Positions 1 through 8,255 of a stretch of DNA of 64,000 bases are shown piece by piece; the stretch's first letter is position 1; every line of letters starts with the position of its first letter. Location: assembly GCA_965209015.1 (NCBI GenBank), contig OZ242367.1, positions 1,240,001 through 1,304,000 on the forward strand, given 5' to 3'. Below the pieces are notes generated by a model, which did no database searches, was not told the DNA's origin, and worked only from the letters and a program-made list of their open reading frames with translations. A program made the position numbers and the translations under genes. Source of the DNA: Bin80 sp965209015 (GTDB taxonomy: Bacteria > Bacteroidota > Rhodothermia > Rhodothermales > Bin80).

Positions 1-207
1 TGAGTCGGTCAGGTCTCCGTAGTGCAATCGGAATTTTGCTTGATCAATGTGAGGATCCATATAAAGGTGATCAATCCGTTGGGTATTGAACAGACTGGCT
101 CGACGTTTCACTCCGTGCACCGTATATCCCTTCTCCAGAAGTAGCTCGGAGAGATATGCGCCATCCTGTCCGGTGACGCCAGTAATCAAGGCAGTTTTAT
201 TCTTCAT
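1..207 (-). CDS. gmd: GDP-mannose 4,6-dehydratase, N-terminal part (cut by window edge)
   Basis: The first 69 codons are visible; the gene runs off the left edge. The product converts GDP-mannose to GDP-4-keto-6-deoxymannose, the first step toward GDP-L-fucose, in the cytoplasm. The N-terminus has the family's Rossmann motif GVTGQDGAYL and the typical stretch VKRRASLFNTQRIDHLY, which marks it as Gmd rather than another sugar epimerase. Its ATG overlaps the TGA of the upstream GDP-fucose synthase gene (ATGA), so the two are likely translationally coupled. This makes it the third gene of a minus-strand operon (UDP-xylose synthase, GDP-fucose synthase, Gmd). Confidence 0.93.
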   Translation of the reverse strand, partial: MKNKTALITGVTGQDGAYLSELLLEKGYTVHGVKRRASLFNTQRIDHLYMDPHIDQAKFRLHYGDLTDS

Positions 208-1166
208 GAGTAATTCGACGTATACCAGGTATAGGTTTTCCGAATTCCTTCGCGCAGGGAGGTGGGGGCTTTCCAGCCCAGCCGAGTAAGGCGAGAAATA
301 TCAACCAGCTTACGGGGAGTACCGTCTGGCATGGATCGGTCAAAATTAAGCTCGCAATCGGTTCCCATCACTTGTTGTAGAAGAGTGCAAAGATCTCGGA
401 TGCTGAGATCGTCTCCATACCCGACGTTCAACATAGAGTCGGGAGCAGTGTTTTGAAGTTGTGTCTCTGGGGTTTTTAACACAAACAAACAGGCATCTGC
501 CATGTCCTCACTATACAGAAATTCACGGCGAGGATTGCCGGAGCCCCATACAGCAACCTGCTTCTGTCCAGATACATGTGCTTCATGAAATTTCCTCATG
601 AGTGCAGGCAGGACATGACTGGACGATAGGTCAAAATTATCTCCTGGCCCATAGAGATTCGTAGCCATGAGGGTAAGGAAATCGCAGCCATGCTGTCGTC
701 GGAGTGCCTGACACTGTAGGACTCCCGCAATCTTCGCAACGGCATACCACTGATTGGTCACTTCAAGTGGCCCACTGAGTAGAGAGGTTTCTTTTAGAGG
801 CTGTTCGGCCTCACGTGGGTAAATACAAGTACTTCCCAGAAAAATTAATCGCTCTACATTTGTATCCTTTGCGGCCTGCAGGACATGATTCTGGATCGAA
901 AGGTTATCACCCAAGAAATCCGCTGGAAAGTGATCATTCGCAAGTATACCCCCAACTCGTGCAGCTGTCAGAATGACAAATCTGGGACGGTGCTGCTCAA
1001 AAAAGCAGTTGACAGCATGTTGACTTCGTAGATCTAATTCCTTACTGGTGCGAAGCAGAAGGTTGGTGAACCCATTCGCGCGGAGTTTCGTTACCAATGC
1101 CCGCCCCAAGAGTCCGCGATGCCCAGCGATATAGATCGATGCGTCTGGTTTACTGAGGTGCATCAA
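204..1166 (-). CDS. fcl: GDP-L-fucose synthase (epimerase/reductase)
   Basis: This 320-residue short-chain dehydrogenase-fold enzyme converts GDP-4-keto-6-deoxymannose to GDP-L-fucose with NADPH. Visible motifs are the nucleotide-binding GHRGLLG near the N-terminus, GSTCIYP carrying the catalytic Ser and Cys, the YAVAK catalytic Tyr/Lys pair, and SSSHVLPAL with the His used in epimerisation. Length matches the family (about 320). It overlaps the upstream UDP-xylose synthase gene and the downstream gmd by 4 nt each, which indicates a tight operon. The two GDP-sugar enzymes together turn GDP-mannose into GDP-fucose, probably for surface polysaccharide. The start is set by the ATGA overlap with the upstream gene; MM at the N-terminus leaves a one-codon ambiguity. 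Confidence 0.93.
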   Translation of the reverse strand: MMHLSKPDASIYIAGHRGLLGRALVTKLRANGFTNLLLRTSKELDLRSQHAVNCFFEQHRPRFVILTAARVGGILANDHFPADFLGDNLSIQNHVLQAAKDTNVERLIFLGSTCIYPREAEQPLKETSLLSGPLEVTNQWYAVAKIAGVLQCQALRRQHGCDFLTLMATNLYGPGDNFDLSSSHVLPALMRKFHEAHVSGQKQVAVWGSGNPRREFLYSEDMADACLFVLKTPETQLQNTAPDSMLNVGYGDDLSIRDLCTLLQQVMGTDCELNFDRSMPDGTPRKLVDISRLTRLGWKAPTSLREGIRKTYTWYTSNYS

Positions 1167-2110
1167 TCGGTAGTTTGGTCAAGTTTATAGAGAACATATT
1201 CCAGAGTTCGTCGAAGGCCTTCCTCTCGGTCTACCTGTGGAGACCAGTCAAGAAGGTTATTGGCTAAGGAAATATCTGGTTGACGATTTTTGGGATCATC
1301 CTCATTTAGTTGATCATAGGTGATAGGACTTGTGCTTCCAGACAGAGCGAGGATTTCCTTGGCAAAATCAAGAATAGAAATCTCATTACAGCACCCAATA
1401 TTGATCGGGCAGGTAACATTACTGTTGAGCAACCGAACAATTCCTTCAATCGTGTCGTCTACATAGGTAAATGAGCGGGTTTGTTCTCCTGTTCCATGAA
1501 TGGTAAGGGGTTCTTCGGAGAGTGCTTGGCGCATGAATGTTGGAAGTGCCCGCCCATCATTGAGGCGCATCCGAGGTCCGTAGGTATTAAAGATGCGAAC
1601 AATCCGCGTCTGTACACCATGATAGCGGTGGTATGCCATAGTAATCGCTTCTGCAAATCGTTTGGCTTCATCGTAGACACCCCGTAACCCGACCGGATTC
1701 ACGTTTCCCCGGTAGCTTTCTTTTTGCGGATGTTCTATGGGATCTCCGTAGACTTCACTGGTTGAAGCCAGCAAAAAGCAGGCATTTTTTGCTTTAGTCA
1801 GGCCAAGAGCATTATGGGTGCCAAGAGCTCCAACCTTAAGCGTTTGGATCGGAAGTCGGAGGTAATCAATTGGGGAGGCCGGACTTGCGAAATGGAGCAC
1901 ATAATCCAGATGCCCCTCCACTGTGATATACTCGGTCACATCGTGATCCAGGAAGCTGAAGCATGGGTGATCTGCCAAATGGGAAATATTATCACGAGAA
2001 CCTGTAAGGAAGTTATCCATACAGACGATCTCGTGTCCGTCTTGAAGTAGCCGGTCACATAGATGAGATCCAAGGAAACCAGCACCACCCGTAATCAAAG
2101 TTCGTAGCAT
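1163..2110 (-). CDS. UDP-glucuronate decarboxylase-type sugar-nucleotide epimerase/dehydratase
   Basis: This 315-residue extended short-chain dehydrogenase starts with the NAD-binding motif TGGAGFLGSHLCDRLL. SEVYGDP and YDEAKR supply the catalytic residues. The run NTYGPRM and overall length match UDP-xylose synthases (UXS), which decarboxylate UDP-glucuronate to UDP-xylose; dTDP-glucose dehydratases are longer. It is the first gene of the operon with fcl and gmd, so the locus could make both UDP-xylose and GDP-fucose for a polysaccharide or glycoprotein glycan. The exact substrate cannot be settled by eye, because other NAD-dependent epimerases share these motifs. Confidence 0.85.
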   Translation of the reverse strand: MLRTLITGGAGFLGSHLCDRLLQDGHEIVCMDNFLTGSRDNISHLADHPCFSFLDHDVTEYITVEGHLDYVLHFASPASPIDYLRLPIQTLKVGALGTHNALGLTKAKNACFLLASTSEVYGDPIEHPQKESYRGNVNPVGLRGVYDEAKRFAEAITMAYHRYHGVQTRIVRIFNTYGPRMRLNDGRALPTFMRQALSEEPLTIHGTGEQTRSFTYVDDTIEGIVRLLNSNVTCPINIGCCNEISILDFAKEILALSGSTSPITYDQLNEDDPKNRQPDISLANNLLDWSPQVDREEGLRRTLEYVLYKLDQTTD

Positions 2111-2186
2111 GAATGATGAGATCCCAGTCCCAAGCGATTCATTATTCTATGTAAGTCCGCATAAAGTTACGATCAAATCAGACAGA

Positions 2187-2951
2187 TTACGTAACTGTGC
2201 GAAGTGGAGCAAGTTTTTGGGGGGAGCTTTCTCGGATGAGTGCCCTTGCCAGAGCACGGGCGGGGTCAATGAGTGGGACATCTGTTAACTCTGGAAGTGC
2301 AAGAGGGAGTTCGGTACATCCCAAGATCACCGCTTCTGCGCCTAGTTCACAGCAGTGATGTACCGCAGATAGAACCATATCACGCGCCTGTGCAGTGGTC
2401 GGGGAAGATTTGGCTTTAATACCGAATTTGCGATCAAAAATTGCTCGGTGAACGATGTTCTCTGCGATATCGTCCGTAGGCATCACTGGCGAGAATTCGC
2501 TATCCTCCAACGCGGACCGATAGATCCCCAACCTATGAACGCTCAGAGTAGAGAGGCATCCGATCCGCGTAATTCCAGGGAGCAATTCCCGAAGGTAGCG
2601 AATTGTCTCATGGATCAAGTGCAGAATTCGAATCTTGGCACTTTGCAATGATCGTTCAAGTTCATCGAAAATTTGCGGAGCATGGGCAGAGTTACAGGGA
2701 ATTCCTGCAACTTGAACCCCCAGTTTTTCGAGTTCACGAGCAACCGAAGCGATGGCACGTCCAGGATTCGGTCCTGGGTCACCAAATAGATAGGCACTGC
2801 GATCGCCGATGAGATGACTATACGAGAGAAGGGCCATTGGAAGATGGTCTTGGTCGGTCGTGGCCTTTGTTTCAGCGATTACTTTTGTGGCAAGATCTAA
2901 TCCTGCATGGGGCCCCATGCCACCAATTATGCCAATTACAGGGATTTTCAT
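2187..2951 (-). CDS. Aspartate/glutamate racemase family protein
   Basis: A 254-residue protein of the PLP-independent Asp/Glu racemase superfamily. It has the N-terminal IGIIGGMGP motif and the two catalytic cysteines in their usual settings: Cys86 in GIPCNSAH and Cys212 in LGCTELP. The family interconverts L- and D-amino acids by a two-base thiol mechanism in the cytoplasm. The GGMGP start is more typical of aspartate racemase than of glutamate racemase (MurI), but substrate is not certain. It lies 76 bp upstream of the UDP-xylose synthase gene on the same strand and may or may not share its transcript. Confidence 0.85.
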   Translation of the reverse strand: MKIPVIGIIGGMGPHAGLDLATKVIAETKATTDQDHLPMALLSYSHLIGDRSAYLFGDPGPNPGRAIASVARELEKLGVQVAGIPCNSAHAPQIFDELERSLQSAKIRILHLIHETIRYLRELLPGITRIGCLSTLSVHRLGIYRSALEDSEFSPVMPTDDIAENIVHRAIFDRKFGIKAKSSPTTAQARDMVLSAVHHCCELGAEAVILGCTELPLALPELTDVPLIDPARALARALIRESSPQKLAPLRTVT

Positions 2952-3037
2952 GAAAATTTGATTAATGCTACGTCAGAGAGTGAAAGATAATATTTATCTT
3001 TATCGTTTCGTAGTATAAATTAAAGTCCCAAGCGTAT

Positions 3038-3108
3038 TGCCCGGTCGTCTAATGGCAGGACAGCGGCCTTTGGAGCCGTCGGTGGAGGTTCGAGTCCTCC
3101 CCGGGCAA
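3038..3108 (+). tRNA. tRNA-Gln (anticodon TTG)
   Basis: A full cloverleaf can be drawn. The acceptor arms TGCCCGG and CCGGGCA pair fully. The anticodon stem GCGGC/GCCGT closes the 7-nt loop CTTTGGA, giving anticodon TTG for glutamine. The T-arm is GGAGG-TTCGAGT-CCTCC. The discriminator base is A and the terminal CCA is not encoded (CCT follows). It lies about 30 bp upstream of prs on the same strand, so it may be co-transcribed with it. Confidence 0.93.
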
Positions 3109-3139
3109 CCTTGCCAGCAGAAAATAAAGATTGATTAGA

Positions 3140-4081
3140 ATGTCTTTACGGGAATTACCCATCGGTATATTCACAGGGAGTAGTAACCCAGCCCTTGCGG
3201 AGCGAATTGCTAATGCTTACGGTCAACCATTGGGTAGGTTGGATCGTGTGGTTTTCTCAGATGGAGAATTATATGCGAAGTATCAGGAGTCCATTCGGGG
3301 TAGAGATCTGTTTATTGTTCAGAGTACGTACCCGAATGCTGACAATTGGATAGAGCTTCTTCTCTTGATTGATGCGGCTAAACGTGCATCGGCGGACCGA
3401 ATCAATGCGGTGATCCCCTATTTCGGCTATGCGCGTCAAGAGCGCAAAGATCAACCACGGGTTCCTATCGCGGCCAAGCTCATGGCAGATCTCCTCCAGA
3501 CGGCGGGGATTGATCGGCTCCTGACCATGGATTTACATGCATCCCAGATTCAGGGATTTTTTAACGTTCCGGTGGATCATTTATATGCTTCGGCAGTATT
3601 TGCGGGTTATTTTCAAAAATTTCGCCTGACGAACCTAGTGGTCGTCGCTCCCGATGTCGGAGCGATTAAGATGGCCCGGGCTTATGCCAATAAATTGAAT
3701 GCTGAACTTGCGGTCATTGATAAGCGCAGACCCCATCCGAATGAAGCCGAGATCATGAATATTATTGGTGAGGTTGAAGGGCGAAATGTCCTCTTGATTG
3801 ACGATATCATTGATACCGCTGGGACACTTACGAATGCGGCGAACTCTCTCCGAGAGGCTGGGGCACATGAAATTATGGCGGCATGTACACATCCACTGCT
3901 ATCAGGTCAAGCTTATGAACGGATTGAGTCTTCCGTCCTGAGTAAGCTTCTGGTGACTGACAGTATCCCCCTTACGCGTAAATCGGATCGTATTGAGGTT
4001 GTCAGTGTCGCGGAGATGTTTGCGGATGCAATCCAGCGGATTTCAACAGATGACTCAGTCTCAACATTGTTTAACCCGTGA
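3140..4081 (+). CDS. prs: Ribose-phosphate pyrophosphokinase (PRPP synthetase)
   Basis: Makes PRPP from ribose 5-phosphate and ATP for nucleotide, histidine, tryptophan and NAD synthesis. The 313-residue product shows FSDGE at 39-43, the metal-binding DLHASQIQGFF around 131-141, the flexible-loop region KRRPHPN, and the PRPP-binding loop DDIIDTAGT at 221-229. Length matches the family (about 315). The ATG at 3140 is preferred over an in-frame TTG nine bases upstream. It is followed by rplY after 11 bp and then pth; prs-rplY-pth is a common bacterial order and supports all three calls. Confidence 0.97.
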   Translation: MSLRELPIGIFTGSSNPALAERIANAYGQPLGRLDRVVFSDGELYAKYQESIRGRDLFIVQSTYPNADNWIELLLLIDAAKRASADRINAVIPYFGYARQERKDQPRVPIAAKLMADLLQTAGIDRLLTMDLHASQIQGFFNVPVDHLYASAVFAGYFQKFRLTNLVVVAPDVGAIKMARAYANKLNAELAVIDKRRPHPNEAEIMNIIGEVEGRNVLLIDDIIDTAGTLTNAANSLREAGAHEIMAACTHPLLSGQAYERIESSVLSKLLVTDSIPLTRKSDRIEVVSVAEMFADAIQRISTDDSVSTLFNP

Positions 4082-4092
4082 TAGAATAGTTC

Positions 4093-4701
4093 ATGAACGT
4101 AATTTCGATTTCAGCGAAGGTCCGCACTCCAGGTAAGTCTTCTGCAAGAGCGGCAAGGAGGCAGGGAGATGTTCCCTGTATCCTCTATGGACGCCATGTG
4201 GATGCACATCCATTTGTTACAAGTGAGCGGAGCCTTCACCCACTAATTTTTACCAACCGGACACATATTGTGAACGTTAGTTTGGGAGACAAAAACTGGG
4301 ACTGTATTGTGAAGAATGTGGCGTTCCATCCGGTCACGGACCGCCCCATGCATGTTGATTTTCAGGCGCTTCAGAAAGGTGAGAAAGTAACCCTTTCGGT
4401 TCCCTTGAATTTTTCTGGAGTGTCTGCGGGCCAATCAAAGGGTGGATCCCCCATATTTGTACTCAATGAATTGACCGTTTCTTGCTTTCCCCGGAATATT
4501 CCTACCCAGATTGATGTTGATGTTCGTGATGTAGAAATTGGCGATTCGATTTTTGTGCGTGACCTGCAAGAGGAGACCCTAGAATTTTTGGCACCGCAAG
4601 ATCAGATCTTGATGTCTGTGGTTCGTCCACGTGTTGAAGAAGTGGAAGAGACCGATGCTGAAATTGAGGAAGAGGTTGACGAAGAAGAGATTGAGGAATA
4701 A
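4093..4701 (+). CDS. rplY: 50S ribosomal protein L25 (long Ctc/TL5 form)
   Basis: A 202-residue 5S rRNA-binding protein of the large subunit. The N-terminal domain carries the family pattern R(T)PGKSSARAARRQGDVPCILYG, with the central HVDFQ motif around residue 83. The protein has the second beta-domain of the longer Ctc/TL5 form, and ends in a strongly acidic tail of Glu and Asp. It sits between prs and pth, as expected for this gene. Confidence 0.95.
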   Translation: MNVISISAKVRTPGKSSARAARRQGDVPCILYGRHVDAHPFVTSERSLHPLIFTNRTHIVNVSLGDKNWDCIVKNVAFHPVTDRPMHVDFQALQKGEKVTLSVPLNFSGVSAGQSKGGSPIFVLNELTVSCFPRNIPTQIDVDVRDVEIGDSIFVRDLQEETLEFLAPQDQILMSVVRPRVEEVEETDAEIEEEVDEEEIEE

Positions 4702-4730
4702 GTGCTTGGTTATCTGGCTCCCATCTCGTG

Positions 4731-5360
4731 ATGGCAATGAAACATCGCTTAATCCTTGGATTGGGCAACCCAGGAGCGGCGTATGAAGACACACGTCATA
4801 ATGTTGGTTACAAGGTGATTGACCAGATTGCACACAAGTGCAATATTCCATTGAAGGTAGATTCTCGGACCAATTCGCTCGCTGGAAGTGGGCGTTGGCG
4901 GGGATATGCCTTCACAGTGGCAAAACCTCAGACATGGATGAATCTTAGTGGAGAGTCCGCTCGCAGCTTTCAGCGTCGACTGAAGTTAAGAGGATCGGAA
5001 TTTCTGGTTGTCTTAGATGACATCTATTTACCAATTGGGACATTTCGACTACGTCAGCGAGGGAGTGCTGCGGGTCATAATGGGATGCAGAACATTATTG
5101 ATGCCTTGGGAGACGAAAACATTCCCCGACTGCGTATCGGAATTGGAGAGGAGTTTGATCGCGGTCATCAGTCAGATTATGTTCTTTCACAATTCTCCTC
5201 GGAAGAGACCATCTTGATGAATACGACCTTCACGAATGCGCGGGATGCGGTGCTGATGTTTGTGGCAGAGGGGATTGTGTCGGCGATGAATCGGTTCAAC
5301 CGACGGTCTAAGACTCCAGGAGATGCTCCTACTCTCCCTTATCCTCACGACTCAAATTAA
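4731..5360 (+). CDS. pth: Peptidyl-tRNA hydrolase
   Basis: Releases peptides from prematurely dissociated peptidyl-tRNAs in the cytoplasm. Visible family motifs are GLGNPG (residues 10-15, with the conserved Asn), the catalytic His in TRHNVG, LDDIYLPIG with the conserved Asp, and AAGHNGMQN. Length is about 209 residues, slightly longer than E. coli Pth, with an extra C-terminal tail. Three closely spaced start candidates exist (GTG 4728, ATG 4731, ATG 4737). The first ATG is chosen; only the first residues differ. Confidence 0.95.
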   Translation: MAMKHRLILGLGNPGAAYEDTRHNVGYKVIDQIAHKCNIPLKVDSRTNSLAGSGRWRGYAFTVAKPQTWMNLSGESARSFQRRLKLRGSEFLVVLDDIYLPIGTFRLRQRGSAAGHNGMQNIIDALGDENIPRLRIGIGEEFDRGHQSDYVLSQFSSEETILMNTTFTNARDAVLMFVAEGIVSAMNRFNRRSKTPGDAPTLPYPHDSN

Positions 5361-5438
5361 CCTTAATTCTGGTCTTTTGGCAGGAAATCCTGAAATCAAC
5401 ATTTCCTACCCTAAAAACTTATTTGAAAAATAACAAAT

Positions 5439-7541
5439 ATGCAAGTTGTTCCCCTTACTCTATTGGTGTGTACCTGCGGGGTGATCGCCCTCTTATTTGC
5501 CTGGATACGGGCTCGCTGGATTTCTAAGCAGGATCCTGGTACGGAGCAGATGGTCGCCATCGGAGGCTATATTGCTCGTGGTGCACAGGCGTTCCTGAAA
5601 CGGGAGTATCGCGTCATCGCAATCTTTGTTGCCTGTGTTGCCGTGATTTTGGCAATCTCGGGGTTCATGTCTGATTCAGGCCAATCTCCTCTGGTTGCTG
5701 TGTCCTTTTTTGTGGGTGCATTCTGTAGTGGTGCAGCGGGATTTATCGGCATGCGTGTCGCTACAAAGGCTAATGTCCGAACGACGAATGCAGCCAGGAC
5801 AGGGCTTGCGCCTGCACTGGATATTGCCTTTTCGGGGGGGCTGGTTATGGGGCTATGTGTCGTAGGTCTCGGGATTTTGGGACTTGGGGCACTATTTCTG
5901 GTCTACAATGAGTTCACGGACTGGTCAACTATTCGTGTGATTGAGGTCATTTCTGGGTTTTCACTTGGCGCATCCTCTATCGCACTTTTTGCACGTGTTG
6001 GAGGGGGGATCTACACCAAGGCAGCGGATGTAGGAGCAGACCTTGCGGGCAAGGTTTATGAGGGAATTCCAGAAGACGATCCCCGCAACCCAGCGACGAT
6101 TGCTGACAATGTTGGGGATAATGTAGGGGATGTTGCCGGTATGGGTGCAGATCTTTTCGAGAGCTATGTTGGCTCAATCATTGGTGCAATGGTCCTCGGG
6201 ACTGGGTTTCTGGCGGTCTTTGAGGGATCTGGTGCGGCGCTAGGAAGTCTGAGTGCCGTCTTATTGCCGTTGGTACTCGGTGCTGTGGGGATTTTGGTTT
6301 CCGTTCTAGGATCGTTCTTTGTCCGAGTCAAAGAAGATGGAAATCCACAGAGAGGACTGAACCTCGGCGAATTTGGTTCCAGTGCGGTCATGGCAGGGAT
6401 CGCATTCTTTGTAATTTCTTGGATGCTACCAAGTGAGTGGGTCGCCACGACCAGTATTGTAGGCGAACGTACCTATACAGCCTTGGGAGTTTTCTGGGCA
6501 ATGGTGATTGGCTTGACGGCTGGGGTTCTCATCGGTTTAGCCACCGAGTACTTTACTGCGACAACAACTCAACCAACCTTTCGAATTGCAAAGCAGAGTA
6601 TTACCGGTGCGGCAACGAATATTATTTCTGGGTTAGGAACCGGGATGTATTCCACGGGCATTCCTGCCTTAGTGTTGGCCTTAGCCATCATTGGTGCGTT
6701 CAGTACTGCGGGTCTCTACGGGATTGCGATTGCTGCTGTGGGAATGCTATCGGTAACTGGGATCCAGTTAGCCGTAGACGCCTACGGTCCAATTAGTGAC
6801 AACGCGGGGGGGATTGCAGAAATGACTCATCTCCCTCCCGAAGTACGAGAGCGAACCGATAAATTGGATGCCGTCGGGAATACAACAGCTGCTATTGGAA
6901 AGGGATTTGCGATTGGATCAGCTGCTCTAACTGCATTGGCTCTCTTTGCGGCATTCATGCAGCAAACAGAACTGGAAACGATCAACGTTGCGCAGCCAAA
7001 TATCCTTGCCGGTCTCCTGATTGGAGCGACTTTACCCTATATCTTTAGTGCGATGGCAATGGCTGCGGTTGGACGAGCATCTGCTGATATGATTGTAGAA
7101 GTGGGGCGGCAGTTCAATGAGATCCCTGGACTTCGGGATGGAACGGCAACGGCGGAGTATGCCAAGTGTGTGGATATTTCGACAGCCGCTGCAATACGAG
7201 AGATGATAGCCCCTGGTTTATTGGCGATTCTACTGCCGGTGATTATTGGTTTCATCAGTATAGACATGTTGGGAGGGTTGTTGGTTGGCGTTACTATTTC
7301 GGGGGTTTTGTTTGCAATATTTCAGTCCAATGCTGGCGGCGCATGGGATAATGCAAAAAAAAGGATTGAGGGAGGAATGAATATTAATGGGATCGTCCTG
7401 GAGAAAGGCTCCGAGGCCCATAAAGCAGCGATTGTTGGCGATACGGTTGGTGATCCCTTCAAAGATACATCTGGTCCAAGCTTAAATATTCTCATTAAGC
7501 TGATTGCAGTGGTTGCCTTGGTGATTGCCCCCTTATTATGA
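5439..7541 (+). CDS. hppA: Membrane-bound ion-translocating pyrophosphatase, K+-dependent, Na+-type signature
   Basis: A 700-residue integral membrane pump that couples PPi hydrolysis to cation export. The substrate-binding loop GIYTKAADVGADLAGK, the DNVGDNVGDVAGMGADLF region and the late DTVGDPFKDTSGPSLNIL motif are all present, along with many hydrophobic segments. GNTTAA at 480-485 has Ala where K+-independent enzymes have Lys, which indicates K+ dependence. Glu241 in DLFESYVGS is at the position typical of Na+-transporting members; plant-type H+ pumps place this Glu one turn further along (FGSYAE). Na+ or mixed Na+/H+ pumping is therefore inferred, not proven. The gene stands alone between pth and a long gap. 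Confidence 0.95.
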   Translation: MQVVPLTLLVCTCGVIALLFAWIRARWISKQDPGTEQMVAIGGYIARGAQAFLKREYRVIAIFVACVAVILAISGFMSDSGQSPLVAVSFFVGAFCSGAAGFIGMRVATKANVRTTNAARTGLAPALDIAFSGGLVMGLCVVGLGILGLGALFLVYNEFTDWSTIRVIEVISGFSLGASSIALFARVGGGIYTKAADVGADLAGKVYEGIPEDDPRNPATIADNVGDNVGDVAGMGADLFESYVGSIIGAMVLGTGFLAVFEGSGAALGSLSAVLLPLVLGAVGILVSVLGSFFVRVKEDGNPQRGLNLGEFGSSAVMAGIAFFVISWMLPSEWVATTSIVGERTYTALGVFWAMVIGLTAGVLIGLATEYFTATTTQPTFRIAKQSITGAATNIISGLGTGMYSTGIPALVLALAIIGAFSTAGLYGIAIAAVGMLSVTGIQLAVDAYGPISDNAGGIAEMTHLPPEVRERTDKLDAVGNTTAAIGKGFAIGSAALTALALFAAFMQQTELETINVAQPNILAGLLIGATLPYIFSAMAMAAVGRASADMIVEVGRQFNEIPGLRDGTATAEYAKCVDISTAAAIREMIAPGLLAILLPVIIGFISIDMLGGLLVGVTISGVLFAIFQSNAGGAWDNAKKRIEGGMNINGIVLEKGSEAHKAAIVGDTVGDPFKDTSGPSLNILIKLIAVVALVIAPLL

Positions 7542-8255
7542 TTGTTCGCCAGATGCCAGATTGATCATACATTTTTGTTTCGACTTAGCCCGTATTATAC
7601 TATCGGGTGGTTTCAGTTGAAGGGGTGTTGACACGTTCGGTTTTGTAGGCGGTTGCCACGACCCACGGGCATTGTTTTTCAGAGATCAGATCAAAAAAAA
7701 AGGCATCACTTGCGGAAATGGATCAAGCGATCGTCAAGGACGCGACAGGTCTTGATGCAAATATTTTGGTGCATCACCTCATCCAAGATGATGCAGTACT
7801 GAGGTGTGATTATGTCTAAGGTCATAGCTGGACAGGATCTCAATTTAGTGGTTCCCAAACTCTCATCCTGTCGTCAGGTAAGGAGGAGGTGCAAGACTAA
7901 ACCGTATTTGCCCCCATTTTGATGAATTATTGACTCTAATTACCAGACTCTCAACCCCTTACAGGATTACCATCGTTTGATTTTCATGTGGCTATATGCA
8001 CATCTAAGGAAGTGGAATACTCATGGGAACAGTTCAGAAAAATTAAGTAGTCCATTCGATTACCCTGCTAATGTGCAAGACCTCATCTGGCGATTGAACA
8101 TGTCAATTGTTGTGCGCATTCATTAGCTTATTCTTTCTAGGCAAGAAATGAAGTAATTCGTGGATAGATGTTTAATTTCTAATGGTTGAGTATATCCCTG
8201 AGTAAACAACTTATCTGTTTATTGGTACCTAAGACGAATCTGACTATTTAATGCC
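7542..8255 (+). other. 714-bp gap before the E2 gene, no intact gene
   Basis: This stretch carries frequent stops on both strands and no convincing complete gene. The only recognisable piece is a short PIN-domain-like fragment described separately. The part next to the E2 gene (about 8100-8255) is AT-rich and probably contains its promoter, but no clear promoter elements can be assigned by eye. Confidence 0.5.
7718..7819 (+). pseudogene. Possible remnant of a VapC-like PIN-domain toxin (N-terminal fragment)
   Basis: A 33-codon open stretch contains TGLDANILVHHLIQDD. This closely follows the pattern of VapC PIN-domain N-termini (GLDTNxLVRYLxQDD), in which the first Asp is a metal ligand of the RNase site. 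The frame stops directly after this motif, and the remaining about 100 residues of a PIN domain are not visible in any frame. No antitoxin gene is visible upstream. It is most likely a decayed toxin-antitoxin relic; a chance match over so few residues is possible. Confidence 0.35.

Noticed and set aside
7586..7610. Rho-independent terminator after the pyrophosphatase gene
   Set aside because: CCCG...CGGG gives only a 4-bp stem with a long AT-rich loop and no U-tract.
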